From Gammaproteobacteria bacterium (GTDB lineage Bacteria; Pseudomonadota; Gammaproteobacteria; UBA6429; Thiohalophilaceae): a DNA stretch of 64,000 nt. Below are positions 38,876 through 49,052 of this stretch, piece by piece (position 1 is the first letter of the stretch; each line of letters starts with the position of its first letter). The stretch covers positions 186,001-250,000 of the forward strand of contig JACQBC010000010.1 of assembly GCA_016194635.1 (NCBI GenBank), in the 5' to 3' direction. Under the pieces are notes generated by a model, which was given only the letters and a program-made list of their open reading frames with translations, was not told where the DNA came from and did no database searches. The translations under genes were made by a program, and so were the position numbers.

Positions 38876-40138
38876 TTATACGCGCGGGGCGGAGGCTTCC
38901 GCTACGGCATAAAACGAGCCGCATACCACGATGCAATCACCGGGACAAGCATCGCGATGGGCATGTTGGTAGGCGGCCAATATCGTTGCATCGACCACAA
39001 CCCGGCCCTTAACCGGATGCCGCAAGACCGCCTGCTGCAATTCAGCGGCGCTGCGACTACGCGGTGTCATGGCAGGGGCGATATACCAGGCATCAATCAA
39101 GGGCAGGAGCGTTAAGATCATGTTGTCGATATCTTTGTCCGCCAAGGCGGTAAACACCGCGAAGGTTTTACCCGGACGTGGAAATTCCCGCAAACTCGCC
39201 GCCAAGCTGCGTACCCCGGCGGGATTATGCGCCACATCCAATACCGTGGTGACCGTCCCGGGCAGGATTTCAAATCGACCCGCTACCCGCGCCGACAATA
39301 ATCCTTCGCGTAACTGGGCTTGGCTGACCGGAAATCGGGTTTGCAATAATTCAACCGCCATCAAGACACCGGCGGCATTTTGCAATTGGTGCGGGCCTGA
39401 TAACGCAGGCCGGGGTAAACCAGGACGTTGCTGTTGTGTGGACCACCAACGCCAATGCGCACCGCTGCCAACATAATGGAACTCATGATTTAAACGAAAT
39501 AAGGGCGCTTGAATTTGTTGCGCATAGGCCTCAACAGTGGCGGGCAGTTGCGGATCACTGCACACGGCAGGGCGCGCGCTACGCAGGATACCGGCCTTCT
39601 CGCGGCCAATCGCGGCGCGATCCGCGCCTAACCAGGCTTGGTGATCCAAATCAATCGCGGTGATCACCGCCACATCGGCGTCGAGGATATTCACAGCATC
39701 CAGCCGCCCTCCCAAACCCACTTCCAGAATCACAATATCAAGCGTGGCTTGGCTAAACAACCACAAGGCGGCAAGGGTACCGAATTCAAAATAGGTCAGG
39801 CTAGTATCCGCCCGCGCTTGATCAACGGTTTCAAACGCGCGGCACAAGGACGCATCGTCTAGCTCGGCGGCGTTGATGACGATACGTTCGTTATACCGAT
39901 ATAAATGGGGTGAAGTATAGGTCGCGACCCGGTAACCCGCGGCCCGGTATACTCCCGCTAGCATCGCCACCGTGGAACCTTTGCCATTGGTGCCGGCAAC
40001 GGTAATAACAGTAGCGGGAAAAGGTCGCGGGTACAGGCGCCGCCATACCGCCGCGACACGTTCTAAACCCAGGTCGATCGCCGCGGGGTGGAGGGTTTCT
40101 TGCCACTGTAGCCAGTCAGAAAGGGTGGTAAAACGCAC
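38876..40138 (-). CDS. folC: Dihydrofolate synthase / folylpolyglutamate synthase
   Basis: Adds glutamate to dihydropteroate and to tetrahydrofolates. The Mur-ligase ATP site is VAGTNGKGST near 46, followed by GLGGRLDAVN near 141 and the C-terminal LDVAHNPAGV. 420 residues compares with 422 in Escherichia coli. It is 9 bp downstream of accD, the typical accD-folC pairing. Confidence 0.95.
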   Translation of the reverse strand: MRFTTLSDWLQWQETLHPAAIDLGLERVAAVWRRLYPRPFPATVITVAGTNGKGSTVAMLAGVYRAAGYRVATYTSPHLYRYNERIVINAAELDDASLCRAFETVDQARADTSLTYFEFGTLAALWLFSQATLDIVILEVGLGGRLDAVNILDADVAVITAIDLDHQAWLGADRAAIGREKAGILRSARPAVCSDPQLPATVEAYAQQIQAPLFRLNHEFHYVGSGAHWRWWSTQQQRPGLPRPALSGPHQLQNAAGVLMAVELLQTRFPVSQAQLREGLLSARVAGRFEILPGTVTTVLDVAHNPAGVRSLAASLREFPRPGKTFAVFTALADKDIDNMILTLLPLIDAWYIAPAMTPRSRSAAELQQAVLRHPVKGRVVVDATILAAYQHAHRDACPGDCIVVCGSFYAVAEASAPRV

Positions 40139-40147
40139 CAGTGAAAA

Positions 40148-41008
40148 TTATGCCGCCGGCCGACGTGTCAACATAGTGAGGATCTTCGCGGTACGATCGC
40201 GTAGATCACGCCGGTCGACCACCATATCGATAGCGCCATGATCCAACAAAAATTCGCTGCGTTGAAAACCTTCTGGCAAGGTCTCACGCACCGTCTGCTC
40301 GATGACCCGTGGCCCGGCAAAACCGATCAAGGCGTTGGGCTCGGCGATGTGGACATCCCCTAACATGGCCAGACTCGCCGACACCCCGCCCATGGTAGGA
40401 TCGGTCAAGATCGAGATAAAGGGAATACCGCGTTTATGTAACCGGGTCAGGGCCGCGGCGGTTTTGGCCATTTGCATCAGCGAGAACAGGGCTTCTTGCA
40501 TCCGTGCCCCGCCACTGGAGGAGAAACAGATCAAGGGAAGGTTGTGCTCCAAACAGCTATTGACCGCCCGTATAAAGCGCTCGCCAACCACCGATCCCAT
40601 CGATCCACCCATGAACTTAAACTCGAAGGCCGCGGCCACCAGGGGCACACCCTTGACCTGGCCTTTAATCACGATGAGGGCATCGCTTTCACCGGTGGAT
40701 TTTTGGGCTTGTTGGAGGCGATCCTTGTATTTCTTGATGTCCTTGAATTTCAACGCATCCACCGGTTTGAGGGTGTCGCCGATTTCCAGACGCGGGGCCG
40801 GATCTAAAAAACTGTCCAGCCGACGGCGTGCATCGATTCGCAGATGGTGGTTACATTTTGGGCATACGTCAAAATTACGTTCTAAATCAGCACGGTATAA
40901 CACTGCACTGCAGGCATCACACTTGGTCCAGAGGCCTTCGGGGACGCTGGTGCGCTTGGCGCCTTCGGTATTGATCTTGGTGGGTAATAATTTGGTAAAC
41001 CAGTTCAT
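40148..41008 (-). CDS. accD: Acetyl-CoA carboxylase carboxyltransferase beta subunit
   Basis: With AccA it transfers the carboxyl group from biotin to acetyl-CoA, the first step of fatty-acid synthesis. An N-terminal zinc ribbon with CDAC and CPKC (about 29-54) is followed by the crotonase-like carboxyltransferase fold ([20 protein letters not shown] near 164 and [16 protein letters not shown] near 203). 286 residues, slightly shorter than the Escherichia coli 304 because it lacks the C-terminal tail. Confidence 0.96.
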   Translation of the reverse strand: MNWFTKLLPTKINTEGAKRTSVPEGLWTKCDACSAVLYRADLERNFDVCPKCNHHLRIDARRRLDSFLDPAPRLEIGDTLKPVDALKFKDIKKYKDRLQQAQKSTGESDALIVIKGQVKGVPLVAAAFEFKFMGGSMGSVVGERFIRAVNSCLEHNLPLICFSSSGGARMQEALFSLMQMAKTAAALTRLHKRGIPFISILTDPTMGGVSASLAMLGDVHIAEPNALIGFAGPRVIEQTVRETLPEGFQRSEFLLDHGAIDMVVDRRDLRDRTAKILTMLTRRPAA

Positions 41009-41038
41009 AGGGCCTAAGTCTATTACATTCTCGGCGGG

Positions 41039-41872
41039 TTATATACCCGCGACCGAGGGTTGTTGGGTGAGCCCGTCCATGGCATTACGCATTTCTTGCA
41101 GCAATTTTGTCACTGCCTTGTGCATGGCGGGTATGTCGTGTTGGTGGGCCTCGATGTGTTTCACCAGGGCACTGCCAACCACCACGGCATCGGCCACCTG
41201 GGCAATCGCCCGTGCGGCGTTAGCATCGGTGATACCAAATCCTACGCCAACCGGTAACGAGGTTTGGGTTTTAATCCGCAGCACCCGTTGTTGCACGGCG
41301 CCGCTCTCCAGATGCCCTGCCCCGGTCACCCCTTTGAGTGAAACATAGTAAATAAACCCGCTACTGGCGGCGACGATGTGGGCGATACGTTGATCAGTGG
41401 TGGTAGGCGCCACCAGAAAGATCATATCCAATTGTTGCCCACGGGTCTGAATTAATAATGCCTCGGCCTCTTCAGGCGGCATATCCACGAGTAATATTCC
41501 GTCCACCCCAGCTTGAGCCGCAGCGCTGGCGAAAGCCGTGTAACCCATTACCTCCACCGGATTGAGATAACCCATCAATATTACCGGTGTGGTCGTATCC
41601 GTATGCCGAAATTCGTACACCATCGCCAGCACCCGGGCTAACGAGACCTGATTCACTAAGGCGCGCTCCATGGCGCGTTGGATCACCGGCCCTTCGGCCA
41701 TGGGATCTGAAAACGGCACACCGATCTCTACGATATCAGCCCCCGCGGCGACCATCGCGTGGAGCAGCGGCACCGTCACGGCAATCGCGGGATCACCGGC
41801 GGTGATATAGGGGATCAATGCTTTGCGCCCGGTTTTTCGCAGCGCGGCAAAACGCGACGCGATCCGGCTCAT
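41039..41872 (-). CDS. trpA: Tryptophan synthase alpha subunit
   Basis: Cleaves indole-3-glycerol phosphate to indole and glyceraldehyde 3-phosphate; indole is channelled to TrpB. The catalytic Glu is in [15 protein letters not shown], and the TIM-barrel phosphate-binding end [10 protein letters not shown] is present. 277 residues. Its ATG overlaps the trpB stop by 4 bp, giving coupled translation for equal subunit amounts. Confidence 0.96.
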   Translation of the reverse strand: MSRIASRFAALRKTGRKALIPYITAGDPAIAVTVPLLHAMVAAGADIVEIGVPFSDPMAEGPVIQRAMERALVNQVSLARVLAMVYEFRHTDTTTPVILMGYLNPVEVMGYTAFASAAAQAGVDGILLVDMPPEEAEALLIQTRGQQLDMIFLVAPTTTDQRIAHIVAASSGFIYYVSLKGVTGAGHLESGAVQQRVLRIKTQTSLPVGVGFGITDANAARAIAQVADAVVVGSALVKHIEAHQHDIPAMHKAVTKLLQEMRNAMDGLTQQPSVAGI

Positions 41873-43092
41873 AGGGTAATGCCCTCGCGCTGCGCCACGG
41901 TATGAATGTCTTTATCCCCGCGCCCCGATAGATTGACCACGATGAGCTGATCCGCGCGCAAGGTGGGGGCCAGTTGGGTGGCATAGGCTAGGGCATGGCT
42001 GGATTCCAGAGCAGGCATAATCCCTTCGGTACGGGTTAAATCGTGAAACGCGCTCAAGGCCTCATCATCGGTAATCGCGACGTACTGCGCTCGCGAGGTG
42101 TCTTTCAACCAGGCGTGCTCTGGACCCACTCCGGGGTAATCCAAACCGGCGGATATTGAATGGGTGGGAATAATCTGACCGTCCCGGTCTTCCATAAGAT
42201 AGGTACGATTGCCGTGCAACACCCCCGGTCTGCCGGCGCCCAGTGCGGCGGCATGTTGCCCGGTCGCGATACCGTAACCCGCGGCTTCAACCCCGTAAAA
42301 GGCAACCGCAGTATTGTCTATAAACGGGTAAAACAAGCCGATGGCATTGGAGCCCCCTCCAACACAGGCAATCAAGGCATCGGGTAAACGGCCTTCCCGC
42401 TGCATCATTTGTTCGCGAACCTCACGCCCAATCACCGCTTGGAAATCCCGCACCATCCTTGGATAGGGGTGCGGACCTGCAACCGTACCAATGATATAAA
42501 ACGTCGAATCCACATGGGTTACCCAATCCCGCATCGCCTCGTTCATGGCATCTTTAAGCGTCTTCGACCCTGCGCTGACTGGAACTACCGAGGCGCCGAG
42601 TAATTTCATGCGAAACACGTTCATGGCTTGACGCTGGATATCTTCCTCCCCCATGTACACCACACATTCCATGCCATAGCGCGCGGCGACGGTGGCCGTG
42701 GCCACCCCGTGTTGACCGGCCCCGGTTTCGGCGATCACGCGTTTTTTCCCCATCCGCCGCGCCAAGAGGGCTTGGCCGACGGTGTTATTCACCTTATGGG
42801 CACCGGTATGGTTTAAATCTTCGCGTTTGAGGTAAATCTTGGCGCCGCCCAGCCGTTCACTCCAGCGTTTGGCGTAATACAGGGGGGAGGGCCGACCGAC
42901 ATAGTGGCGCAATTCCGCATCTAATTCGGCTAAAAACGCCGGGTCGGTTTGGCTTAGGGTGTAGGCCTGGGTCAATTCCTCAATGGGACCCATCAGGGTT
43001 TCGGCCACGAAACGGCCGCCGTAGGGACCAAAATGCCCACGGGCGTCAGGAAGTTGATAGGGCTGGGATAACTGGGGCTTAACTGCCGTCAA
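41869..43092 (-). CDS. trpB: Tryptophan synthase beta subunit
   Basis: Condenses indole with serine, using PLP bound to the Lys in [27 protein letters not shown] and the phosphate loop GGGSNAIG are present. I place the start at TTG 43092 because GAGGTG lies 7 bp upstream; an in-frame ATG at 43107 has no ribosome-binding site. Either choice overlaps the end of trpF. 407 residues. No trpC, trpD or trpE is in this window. Confidence 0.94.
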   Translation of the reverse strand: MTAVKPQLSQPYQLPDARGHFGPYGGRFVAETLMGPIEELTQAYTLSQTDPAFLAELDAELRHYVGRPSPLYYAKRWSERLGGAKIYLKREDLNHTGAHKVNNTVGQALLARRMGKKRVIAETGAGQHGVATATVAARYGMECVVYMGEEDIQRQAMNVFRMKLLGASVVPVSAGSKTLKDAMNEAMRDWVTHVDSTFYIIGTVAGPHPYPRMVRDFQAVIGREVREQMMQREGRLPDALIACVGGGSNAIGLFYPFIDNTAVAFYGVEAAGYGIATGQHAAALGAGRPGVLHGNRTYLMEDRDGQIIPTHSISAGLDYPGVGPEHAWLKDTSRAQYVAITDDEALSAFHDLTRTEGIMPALESSHALAYATQLAPTLRADQLIVVNLSGRGDKDIHTVAQREGITL

Positions 43093-43705
43093 GACTACGC
43101 ACCTCATGGATGAAAGCGCGTATTCTAGCGTGATCCTTAATCCCTTTGCTTGCTTCTACCCCCCCGCTGACATCCACCGCGTAGGGATGTACCTGACGTA
43201 TGGCAGCCGCGACATTATCCGGAGTTAATCCCCCAGCCAGGATTACGGGCTTGGGCAGATCAGGAGGTATCAACGACCAATCAAAACTATGCCCGGTACC
43301 GCCATACAAACTGGGATCATAGGTATCCAGCAACACCCCGCATGCCGTGGCATAACGCGGCACTTCGGCGTGTAGATTGATACCCGGTAACATTCGTATG
43401 CCCTTTATGTAGGGGCGGGAAAATTGTTGGCAAAACGCGGGGGTTTCATCGCCGTGAAATTGCAAACAATCCAAGCTTAGTTCGGCTAATACCGGGTTAA
43501 TTTCGTCTAATGTCGCGTTAACGAATAAACCCACCTTACTAATAAACGGCGGTAATGCCGCGACAATGGTTTTGGCTACTGGCAAGGTCACGACGCGGGG
43601 ACTGCGCGGGTAAAACACCAAACCGATGGCATGCGCACCGGCCTCGGCCGCGACCAGGGCGTCTTCTACGCGGGTGATACCGCAGATCTTAATTCGGGTT
43701 GGCAT
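43079..43705 (-). CDS. trpF: Phosphoribosylanthranilate isomerase
   Basis: Amadori rearrangement in tryptophan synthesis. The TIM-barrel start [34 protein letters not shown] contains the catalytic Cys7-type residue (KICGIT), and the catalytic Asp lies in GVLLDTYD. It ends [17 protein letters not shown]. 208 residues. A free-standing trpF beside trpBA, not fused to trpC, is the Pseudomonas-type arrangement. Confidence 0.96.
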   Translation of the reverse strand: MPTRIKICGITRVEDALVAAEAGAHAIGLVFYPRSPRVVTLPVAKTIVAALPPFISKVGLFVNATLDEINPVLAELSLDCLQFHGDETPAFCQQFSRPYIKGIRMLPGINLHAEVPRYATACGVLLDTYDPSLYGGTGHSFDWSLIPPDLPKPVILAGGLTPDNVAAAIRQVHPYAVDVSGGVEASKGIKDHARIRAFIHEVRSLDGS

Positions 43706-43723
43706 GTTTAAACGGCGAACTCA

Positions 43724-44500
43724 CTACAATAATTTTAATATTCCCACAGCGGGAAGATCAAATTCAACTGGATAATAGGCAGTTATAAAATATAATCCCT
43801 GCGGCGCGGCGGTAATGCCGCCTTGGGTGCGATCGCGACGTTCCAATACCTGTTTCGCCCACAACGGCGGTTGTTCACCCGCACCGATCGTCATTAATAC
43901 CCCAGCGATATTACGCACCATATGGTGTAAAAAGGCATTGGCCTCAATGTCGATGATCACGACATCGTGTTGCCGCTGTACTTCTAGACGCGACACCGTT
44001 CTCACGGGGTTTTTGGCTTGACAGGTCTGGGCGCGATACGAGGAAAAATCATGTTCCCCCACAAGAAACGCGCCGGCTTGCTGCATCCGTGATACATCTA
44101 GGGACCGGTAATCCCAAGCTACTCGCTGTTGCAATAAACCTGGACGTACCGAACGATTTAAAATGACATAGCGGTAGCCACGCCGCAATGCGGAATAACG
44201 GGCATGAAATGTATCAGCCACCGGTTTGGCCCACAGCACACTGATATCGGCGGGTAAATTAGCATTGGCCCCGAATACCCAGGCGCGGGTGTCGCGTTCT
44301 ACGGCCGTTTCAAAATGGATAACCTGGCCCAGGGCATGGACACCGGCGTCGGTACGGCCGGCACAAATGATTTGCAGGGGATGATCCGCGATCTGGCTTA
44401 AAGCCTTTTCGACAGTCGCCTGGACTGAAACGCAATGCGTTTGACGTTGCCAACCGCAGTAATTTGCACCGTTGTATTCGATACCCAGGGCAATGCGCAT
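43724..44500 (-). CDS. truA: tRNA pseudouridine(38-40) synthase
   Basis: Makes pseudouridine at positions 38-40 of tRNA anticodon arms. The catalytic Asp lies in AGRTDAGVHALGQ near 52. The N-terminal MRIALGIEYNGANYCGWQRQ and the C-terminal AFLHHMVRNIAGVLM are characteristic. 258 residues. It lies between fimV and trpF, its usual neighbours. Confidence 0.96.
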   Translation of the reverse strand: MRIALGIEYNGANYCGWQRQTHCVSVQATVEKALSQIADHPLQIICAGRTDAGVHALGQVIHFETAVERDTRAWVFGANANLPADISVLWAKPVADTFHARYSALRRGYRYVILNRSVRPGLLQQRVAWDYRSLDVSRMQQAGAFLVGEHDFSSYRAQTCQAKNPVRTVSRLEVQRQHDVVIIDIEANAFLHHMVRNIAGVLMTIGAGEQPPLWAKQVLERRDRTQGGITAAPQGLYFITAYYPVEFDLPAVGILKLL

Positions 44501-44546
44501 GCTAACCTGACAGGTTTCATCCCAGTGGCGGTCCTGCCCGGGGACA

Positions 44547-47500
44547 TCAACCGATCTGCGAGATCAATTGACGCGCCTCTTGTTTCTGACCTTCGCTGCC
44601 TTCCGCCATGACTTCATCAAGAATGCTGCGCGCACCGTCTGGATCTCCCATGTCGATGTAGGCGCGGGCCAAATCGAGTTTAGTACCCACTTCATCCCCA
44701 CCCGCGGGCATGTCCAAATTGATTGAATCCGCCGCGTCGAGATTCATCTCCAGTGTAGGACGGTTACCGCCACCTGGGCCGGGAGATTCCAAATCAAAAT
44801 CCAGTTCGTCATTATTATCCGCATTGGCGAATTTAAGATCGGTGGCTGTGGGTTCCTCGTCTTTGGCTAAGTCAAGGTTAAAATCCATGTCCTGGGTAAC
44901 CCCGCTGGGTTTACTTGCGGGAGAAGCGCTTGCGTTACCGAAGTCCAAATTAAATTCCAGGCTACTGTCTTCGGTGCTTGCACCCACCGCAGACTTGGCA
45001 GGAGGAATCCTGGTTCTATCTTCGGCGTTGAGATTAAAATCTAAACCATCGCTATAGGGAGGTCCGGCGGGCTTGCTGGTGACCGCCGCGGCGAAATCAC
45101 TCTTGCTAAAGGCACCGGTATCTAAACCGATATCCATCACCTTGCTGTCATTGAGATTTGAGGTATTGGTGAAGTTCATGGCCGCGCCACCGCCACCCAC
45201 CGCCCCTTTAAATAACGGATTATGGGGGGCGATGTCAGAACCCATAGAAACCACTTTCTGCCAGAGAGGATTGCCTGCGGCCTGATTGCCCAGAGTGGCA
45301 TAAAAATCCTCAGCCGCATTTTCAAAGGCTTTTTTGTTCTTGGTGGTGGCGAACAATTCCAGAATTTTTACGCGTAATTCACCCCGTTTTGGATCGTGTT
45401 TAATAGCCTCGTTGAGCCGTTCCTCGGCCGCCTCATAACGGCCATAGGCCATGAATACATCGGCTTCGGTCAACGGATCAACTTCAGAGTCTTCCGCCTG
45501 GATCGCACTGACCCCGCTAATCGCAAAATCACTTAAGAACGATGATTCTCCCCCGGTCATTAAACTGGATTGGGTTGAAACCGGCGCCGAGGTCAATGAG
45601 CTGTTTAATTGCGAATCCGCGCCAGTCCCACCCTTCAGGATACTTTCTTGGAAATGCACTTTGTTGCGACCGCGTATCCACAGGAACAACAGTACCAGGA
45701 CCGCCACGATAACAACGCCGCCAATGATGAGGTACAAACCAATACCCGCCAGCGTCGATTTAATGATGGCTAAGATCCCAGTATCTTTTTGCGGTTTAAC
45801 AGCTTCAACACCGGTGTGTGCGGTGGCAGGTTCCACCGCAGGAGGTTGTGGTGCCATCACCGGCGGAACGGTGGTTACCGGTGCTACCTCGGTGGGCGCG
45901 GGTTGGCTTTGGGCCGGGGTAACAGGTGGTTCTGCGGGTTTAGCCTGCTCAATAACCGGCGTGGGGGTGGCTACCGGCTCGGCTTTAACTTCAGGTTTAA
46001 CCTCGGGTTTTACTTCATTTTTGGCGGTTTCGGTTTCAATTACCGCGGGTTTTTCGGGCGCGGCTTTACTAAGTGCAGCACGCTGTTTTTGCACTTCGTC
46101 TAGCTTATGCTGCAAATTGGCCAAGTCACTGTCTTTAACGGTGACCAAATTTTCCAAACGCTTGAGTTCTTTCTCTAAATCCTCGACCCGGCTCGCAAGT
46201 TCGGAATTCTTGCGCCGCTCGGTGTCGACTTCGGCCACGGCTTTTTGCACTTGCTTGCGCAATTGTTCGGTGTTTTGTTTTTTGGCTAATTTATCGCTCT
46301 GCCCACTGCCCACGCCTTCACCTTCGCCATTAGGAGGGGTTAGGGTCAGCTCCCCAGCCGGGGTAGTCGCGGTGGCGGATTTTGTGCCTGTGTCACCGGC
46401 GACAATAGCCTGGCGCGGTATCTGGGCTCCAACCCGGGTAAGGAATTCCTTCCATTCACTCGTCTGCTCTTCGTAACGTTTAATCGCCTGTTCTTTAGTC
46501 ATCGCTGTGAGCAGACGCGGGTCCTCAATACGCATGACTTGATTGGGTTTAAGTCGGTGTACGTTACCCTTTACAAAGGCTTCCGGATTGCTTTGCTGCA
46601 AAGCCATCATAACTTGATAAATAGTCACTTCGTCACTGGGTTTGAGCTTAGTCGCAATACTCCACAGGTTATCCCCTTTACGGGTAATCCCATAATCCAA
46701 TGAGCCGGCCGGTGCCGTGCTGGAGACTGACTTAGGTTCAGGGGTGCTTGGTTCAGGCGGAGTCGCCGTAGGTTCTGGCGTCTTACTCTCCACCGGCGCT
46801 TCGGACGGTGCCGGCGCTGATGCCGTAGGGGCTGATTCCACGGCGGGAGTGGGGGTAGGGGTCGTAGGTTGAGTGGGTTCGGTACTAACAACCTCATCTT
46901 TGTGGGTTGCCTGCGATTGCTTGATAGAATCTTCTAAGGCTTTGGTATCCACCTCATTATTGCTATTCAAGGGTAGCCGTGGAAAAAGATCAGGCTGAGT
47001 TTGTGCTGTTTCAGTGCCGCCATTGGCGGGAGCTGCAGCTGCAGGCTCAGGAGTGGTTTCGACCGCCTTTGCTGGTTCAGCGGGGGTGGTTGGAGTCTCG
47101 GCGGGTTTATTCTCGTCGGTGCTCGTAGTTGCTTTCTTGCCTTTCTTGTTACCCTTTTTAGCTTTTTTGCCAGCCTTGGGTTCAGGTTTTACAGGTTCTG
47201 CGGCAACAACGGGCTCAGGCGCAGAGGCGGCAGGTGCGGCTTCTGGTTCGGGTTTGACTACCACGGGTTCAGGCGCGGAGGCAGGGGTAGCAGGTTGTGC
47301 AGGTTCGGTCTTAGCCACTTCTGTCGTCGCGGGCGGCAGGGCGGTCACCACGGGTTCAGGCGCCGCAGCAGGCGCAATCGCAACCGGTTCAGGCGCTGTC
47401 ACGGTCGGAGGAGCGGGTTCAGGAGTTTCAGCCACTTGGGACGCACGCCGATCCGGTGGATCTAACAACACCGTGTATTCGCGCAGCATTCGGCCGTTTT

Positions 47501-47861
47501 TCCAATTCATTTCCAACAAGAAATTTAAAAACGGTTCACGAACCGGTTGTCCCGTTTTTAGACTGATAATGTATTTACCGCTGTGTTTAACGATATTAAA
47601 TTTGATTTGAGTGAGTTGATTGGATCGATCCACACCGGCGCGCAAAAACGCCTCGCGCGAGGCAAGTTTTACTTCCAGATCTTTGATATCGTCATCGTTC
47701 GCCGAGAGCAATTCGATTTCCGCGTCTAAGGGCTCGTTGAGCGCGGACTTCACCTTGATATTTCCGAACCCCAGGGCATTCAGATAACCAGGCGACAACA
47801 GCACGGCAGCGGCTATCACTCCGAGAAGAATCTTACTGCTTTTTTTTGCCCACGCTTGCAT
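44547..47861 (-). CDS. fimV: Motility and polarity protein FimV
   Basis: Inner-membrane, peptidoglycan-binding scaffold needed in Pseudomonas for type IV pilus assembly and polar organisation. The start at 47861 gives MQAWAKKSSK with GGGAGA upstream; 17 upstream codons are rejected. Order: signal segment, the FimV N-terminal domain (GFGNIKVKSALNEPLDAEIELL), a long Pro/Ala/Glu-rich linker, a LysM-like domain near 390-430, a coiled coil near 527-594, one transmembrane helix near 703-727, and an acidic cytoplasmic tail ending in the FimV TPR-like motif (ARAYIDMGDPDGARSILDEV). 1104 residues. Confidence 0.93.
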   Translation of the reverse strand: MQAWAKKSSKILLGVIAAAVLLSPGYLNALGFGNIKVKSALNEPLDAEIELLSANDDDIKDLEVKLASREAFLRAGVDRSNQLTQIKFNIVKHSGKYIISLKTGQPVREPFLNFLLEMNWKNGRMLREYTVLLDPPDRRASQVAETPEPAPPTVTAPEPVAIAPAAAPEPVVTALPPATTEVAKTEPAQPATPASAPEPVVVKPEPEAAPAASAPEPVVAAEPVKPEPKAGKKAKKGNKKGKKATTSTDENKPAETPTTPAEPAKAVETTPEPAAAAPANGGTETAQTQPDLFPRLPLNSNNEVDTKALEDSIKQSQATHKDEVVSTEPTQPTTPTPTPAVESAPTASAPAPSEAPVESKTPEPTATPPEPSTPEPKSVSSTAPAGSLDYGITRKGDNLWSIATKLKPSDEVTIYQVMMALQQSNPEAFVKGNVHRLKPNQVMRIEDPRLLTAMTKEQAIKRYEEQTSEWKEFLTRVGAQIPRQAIVAGDTGTKSATATTPAGELTLTPPNGEGEGVGSGQSDKLAKKQNTEQLRKQVQKAVAEVDTERRKNSELASRVEDLEKELKRLENLVTVKDSDLANLQHKLDEVQKQRAALSKAAPEKPAVIETETAKNEVKPEVKPEVKAEPVATPTPVIEQAKPAEPPVTPAQSQPAPTEVAPVTTVPPVMAPQPPAVEPATAHTGVEAVKPQKDTGILAIIKSTLAGIGLYLIIGGVVIVAVLVLLFLWIRGRNKVHFQESILKGGTGADSQLNSSLTSAPVSTQSSLMTGGESSFLSDFAISGVSAIQAEDSEVDPLTEADVFMAYGRYEAAEERLNEAIKHDPKRGELRVKILELFATTKNKKAFENAAEDFYATLGNQAAGNPLWQKVVSMGSDIAPHNPLFKGAVGGGGAAMNFTNTSNLNDSKVMDIGLDTGAFSKSDFAAAVTSKPAGPPYSDGLDFNLNAEDRTRIPPAKSAVGASTEDSSLEFNLDFGNASASPASKPSGVTQDMDFNLDLAKDEEPTATDLKFANADNNDELDFDLESPGPGGGNRPTLEMNLDAADSINLDMPAGGDEVGTKLDLARAYIDMGDPDGARSILDEVMAEGSEGQKQEARQLISQIG

Positions 47862-47965
47862 GTATATCTCCCGCTTCCAAAGCAAAACGGCCAAAATCAG
47901 CTTTTGGCTCATGGAGTTGGTCCTAAAACCTCGAATACCCTTTATAAAATTTGTGTAACTATAGC

Positions 47966-48979
47966 TTATAAATGACCTTTTACCAAAATTTCAGCGATTT
48001 GAACACTCCCCAAGGCGGCGCCGCGGCGAATATTATCGGCCACAGACCACATTCCCACACCTTGCAGAGGTAAGGGGAGTGCATGCACCCGACCAAGATA
48101 AAGCCCATCTTGTTGGGCGGCATGCGTTACGGCCGAAGGGCTAAGCTCGTCACTGCGACTAACCTCACTGTAGGCCTTATCCTGGTACCAGCCATACACT
48201 TCATTTACAGGAGATTTTCCTCTGGTTTCAATACTTAAAACCTGAGAAGTTCCAAAAAATACCGGCGCTTGGAGTTGCCAGGAAACAAGGGTAAAGGTCG
48301 TATCATGGAGTATTTTTTGGGTCTGTTCGAGCATACCGTCCTCACTCAACGCAGCCCTGTTTGGCGACTGCGGACTTTGTAAAATCAGGTTGAAAGCGAC
48401 AGGTTGATGGAAATACGTGGTCTTGAGTTCTTTTAAGTTTAGCAAGCTTATGGCTTGATTCGAGAGTTCTTCAACCCCTGCTCGACCAATATGTGACACC
48501 GGTAAACAAGTCGTCACATCCACCCGTTTAATACCAACTGCTTGATATATTGGATAAATCGCTAAAATCAGTTGGGTACAGGCGGCCTCTGGACAGGCAA
48601 TCAACATCCCGGGTGTCTGTGTTTCCAAAAGATCGGCGTTGATCTCGGGGATTATCAGGGGTACGGATGGGTCGAGCCGAAACTCGGAAGAATGATCAAT
48701 CACCGTACAGCCCGCTCGCCGTGCGAGGGGCACGTAGTGTGCGGCGACCTGGGCAGGAACACAAAAAATCGCGAGTTGTACCTGCGCAAAATCGAACTTA
48801 GCAAGATCGATCACCCGCTGATGCTTACCACCATATTGCACGGTGGAGCCCACCGATTCACTACTGGCGACTAAAAATAGTTTACTCAGTGGAAATTGCC
48901 GTGTGGCCAGGAGATCGACTACCGCGGCCCCGACCAGTCCTGTGGCACCCACCACAGCTAGCGACATTGAATCATTCAT
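47966..48979 (-). CDS. Aspartate-semialdehyde dehydrogenase paralogue lacking catalytic Cys (Usg-like)
   Basis: About 337 residues with a Rossmann start MSLAVVGATGLVGAAVVDLLA and the overall ASADH fold. In true ASADH the nucleophile is in a PNCST-type motif; here the aligned stretch reads IACPEAACTQL, with Ala at the nucleophile position. The protein is therefore probably inactive as a dehydrogenase. It sits between asd and fimV, where Escherichia coli-type usg genes lie. ATGs at 48979 and 48967 are both possible starts. A TATAAT on the minus strand at 49009-49014 could be its -10. Confidence 0.82.
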   Translation of the reverse strand: MNDSMSLAVVGATGLVGAAVVDLLATRQFPLSKLFLVASSESVGSTVQYGGKHQRVIDLAKFDFAQVQLAIFCVPAQVAAHYVPLARRAGCTVIDHSSEFRLDPSVPLIIPEINADLLETQTPGMLIACPEAACTQLILAIYPIYQAVGIKRVDVTTCLPVSHIGRAGVEELSNQAISLLNLKELKTTYFHQPVAFNLILQSPQSPNRAALSEDGMLEQTQKILHDTTFTLVSWQLQAPVFFGTSQVLSIETRGKSPVNEVYGWYQDKAYSEVSRSDELSPSAVTHAAQQDGLYLGRVHALPLPLQGVGMWSVADNIRRGAALGSVQIAEILVKGHL

Positions 48980-49052
48980 ACACGCAAACACAACACCATC
49001 GTGCGCCTATTATAACGCGCACCCTGGCCGAAAATATTAAGGTTTAAAGAAA

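Noticed and set aside
40302-41348. Open frame antisense to accD and trpA (348 codons)
   Set aside because: It spans two well-identified genes on the other strand and has no recognisable protein features.
45451-46476. Long open frame antisense to fimV (341 codons)
   Set aside because: It mirrors the Pro/Ala/Glu-rich linker of fimV; low-complexity GC-rich coding DNA leaves the opposite strand open. No ribosome-binding site or domain.
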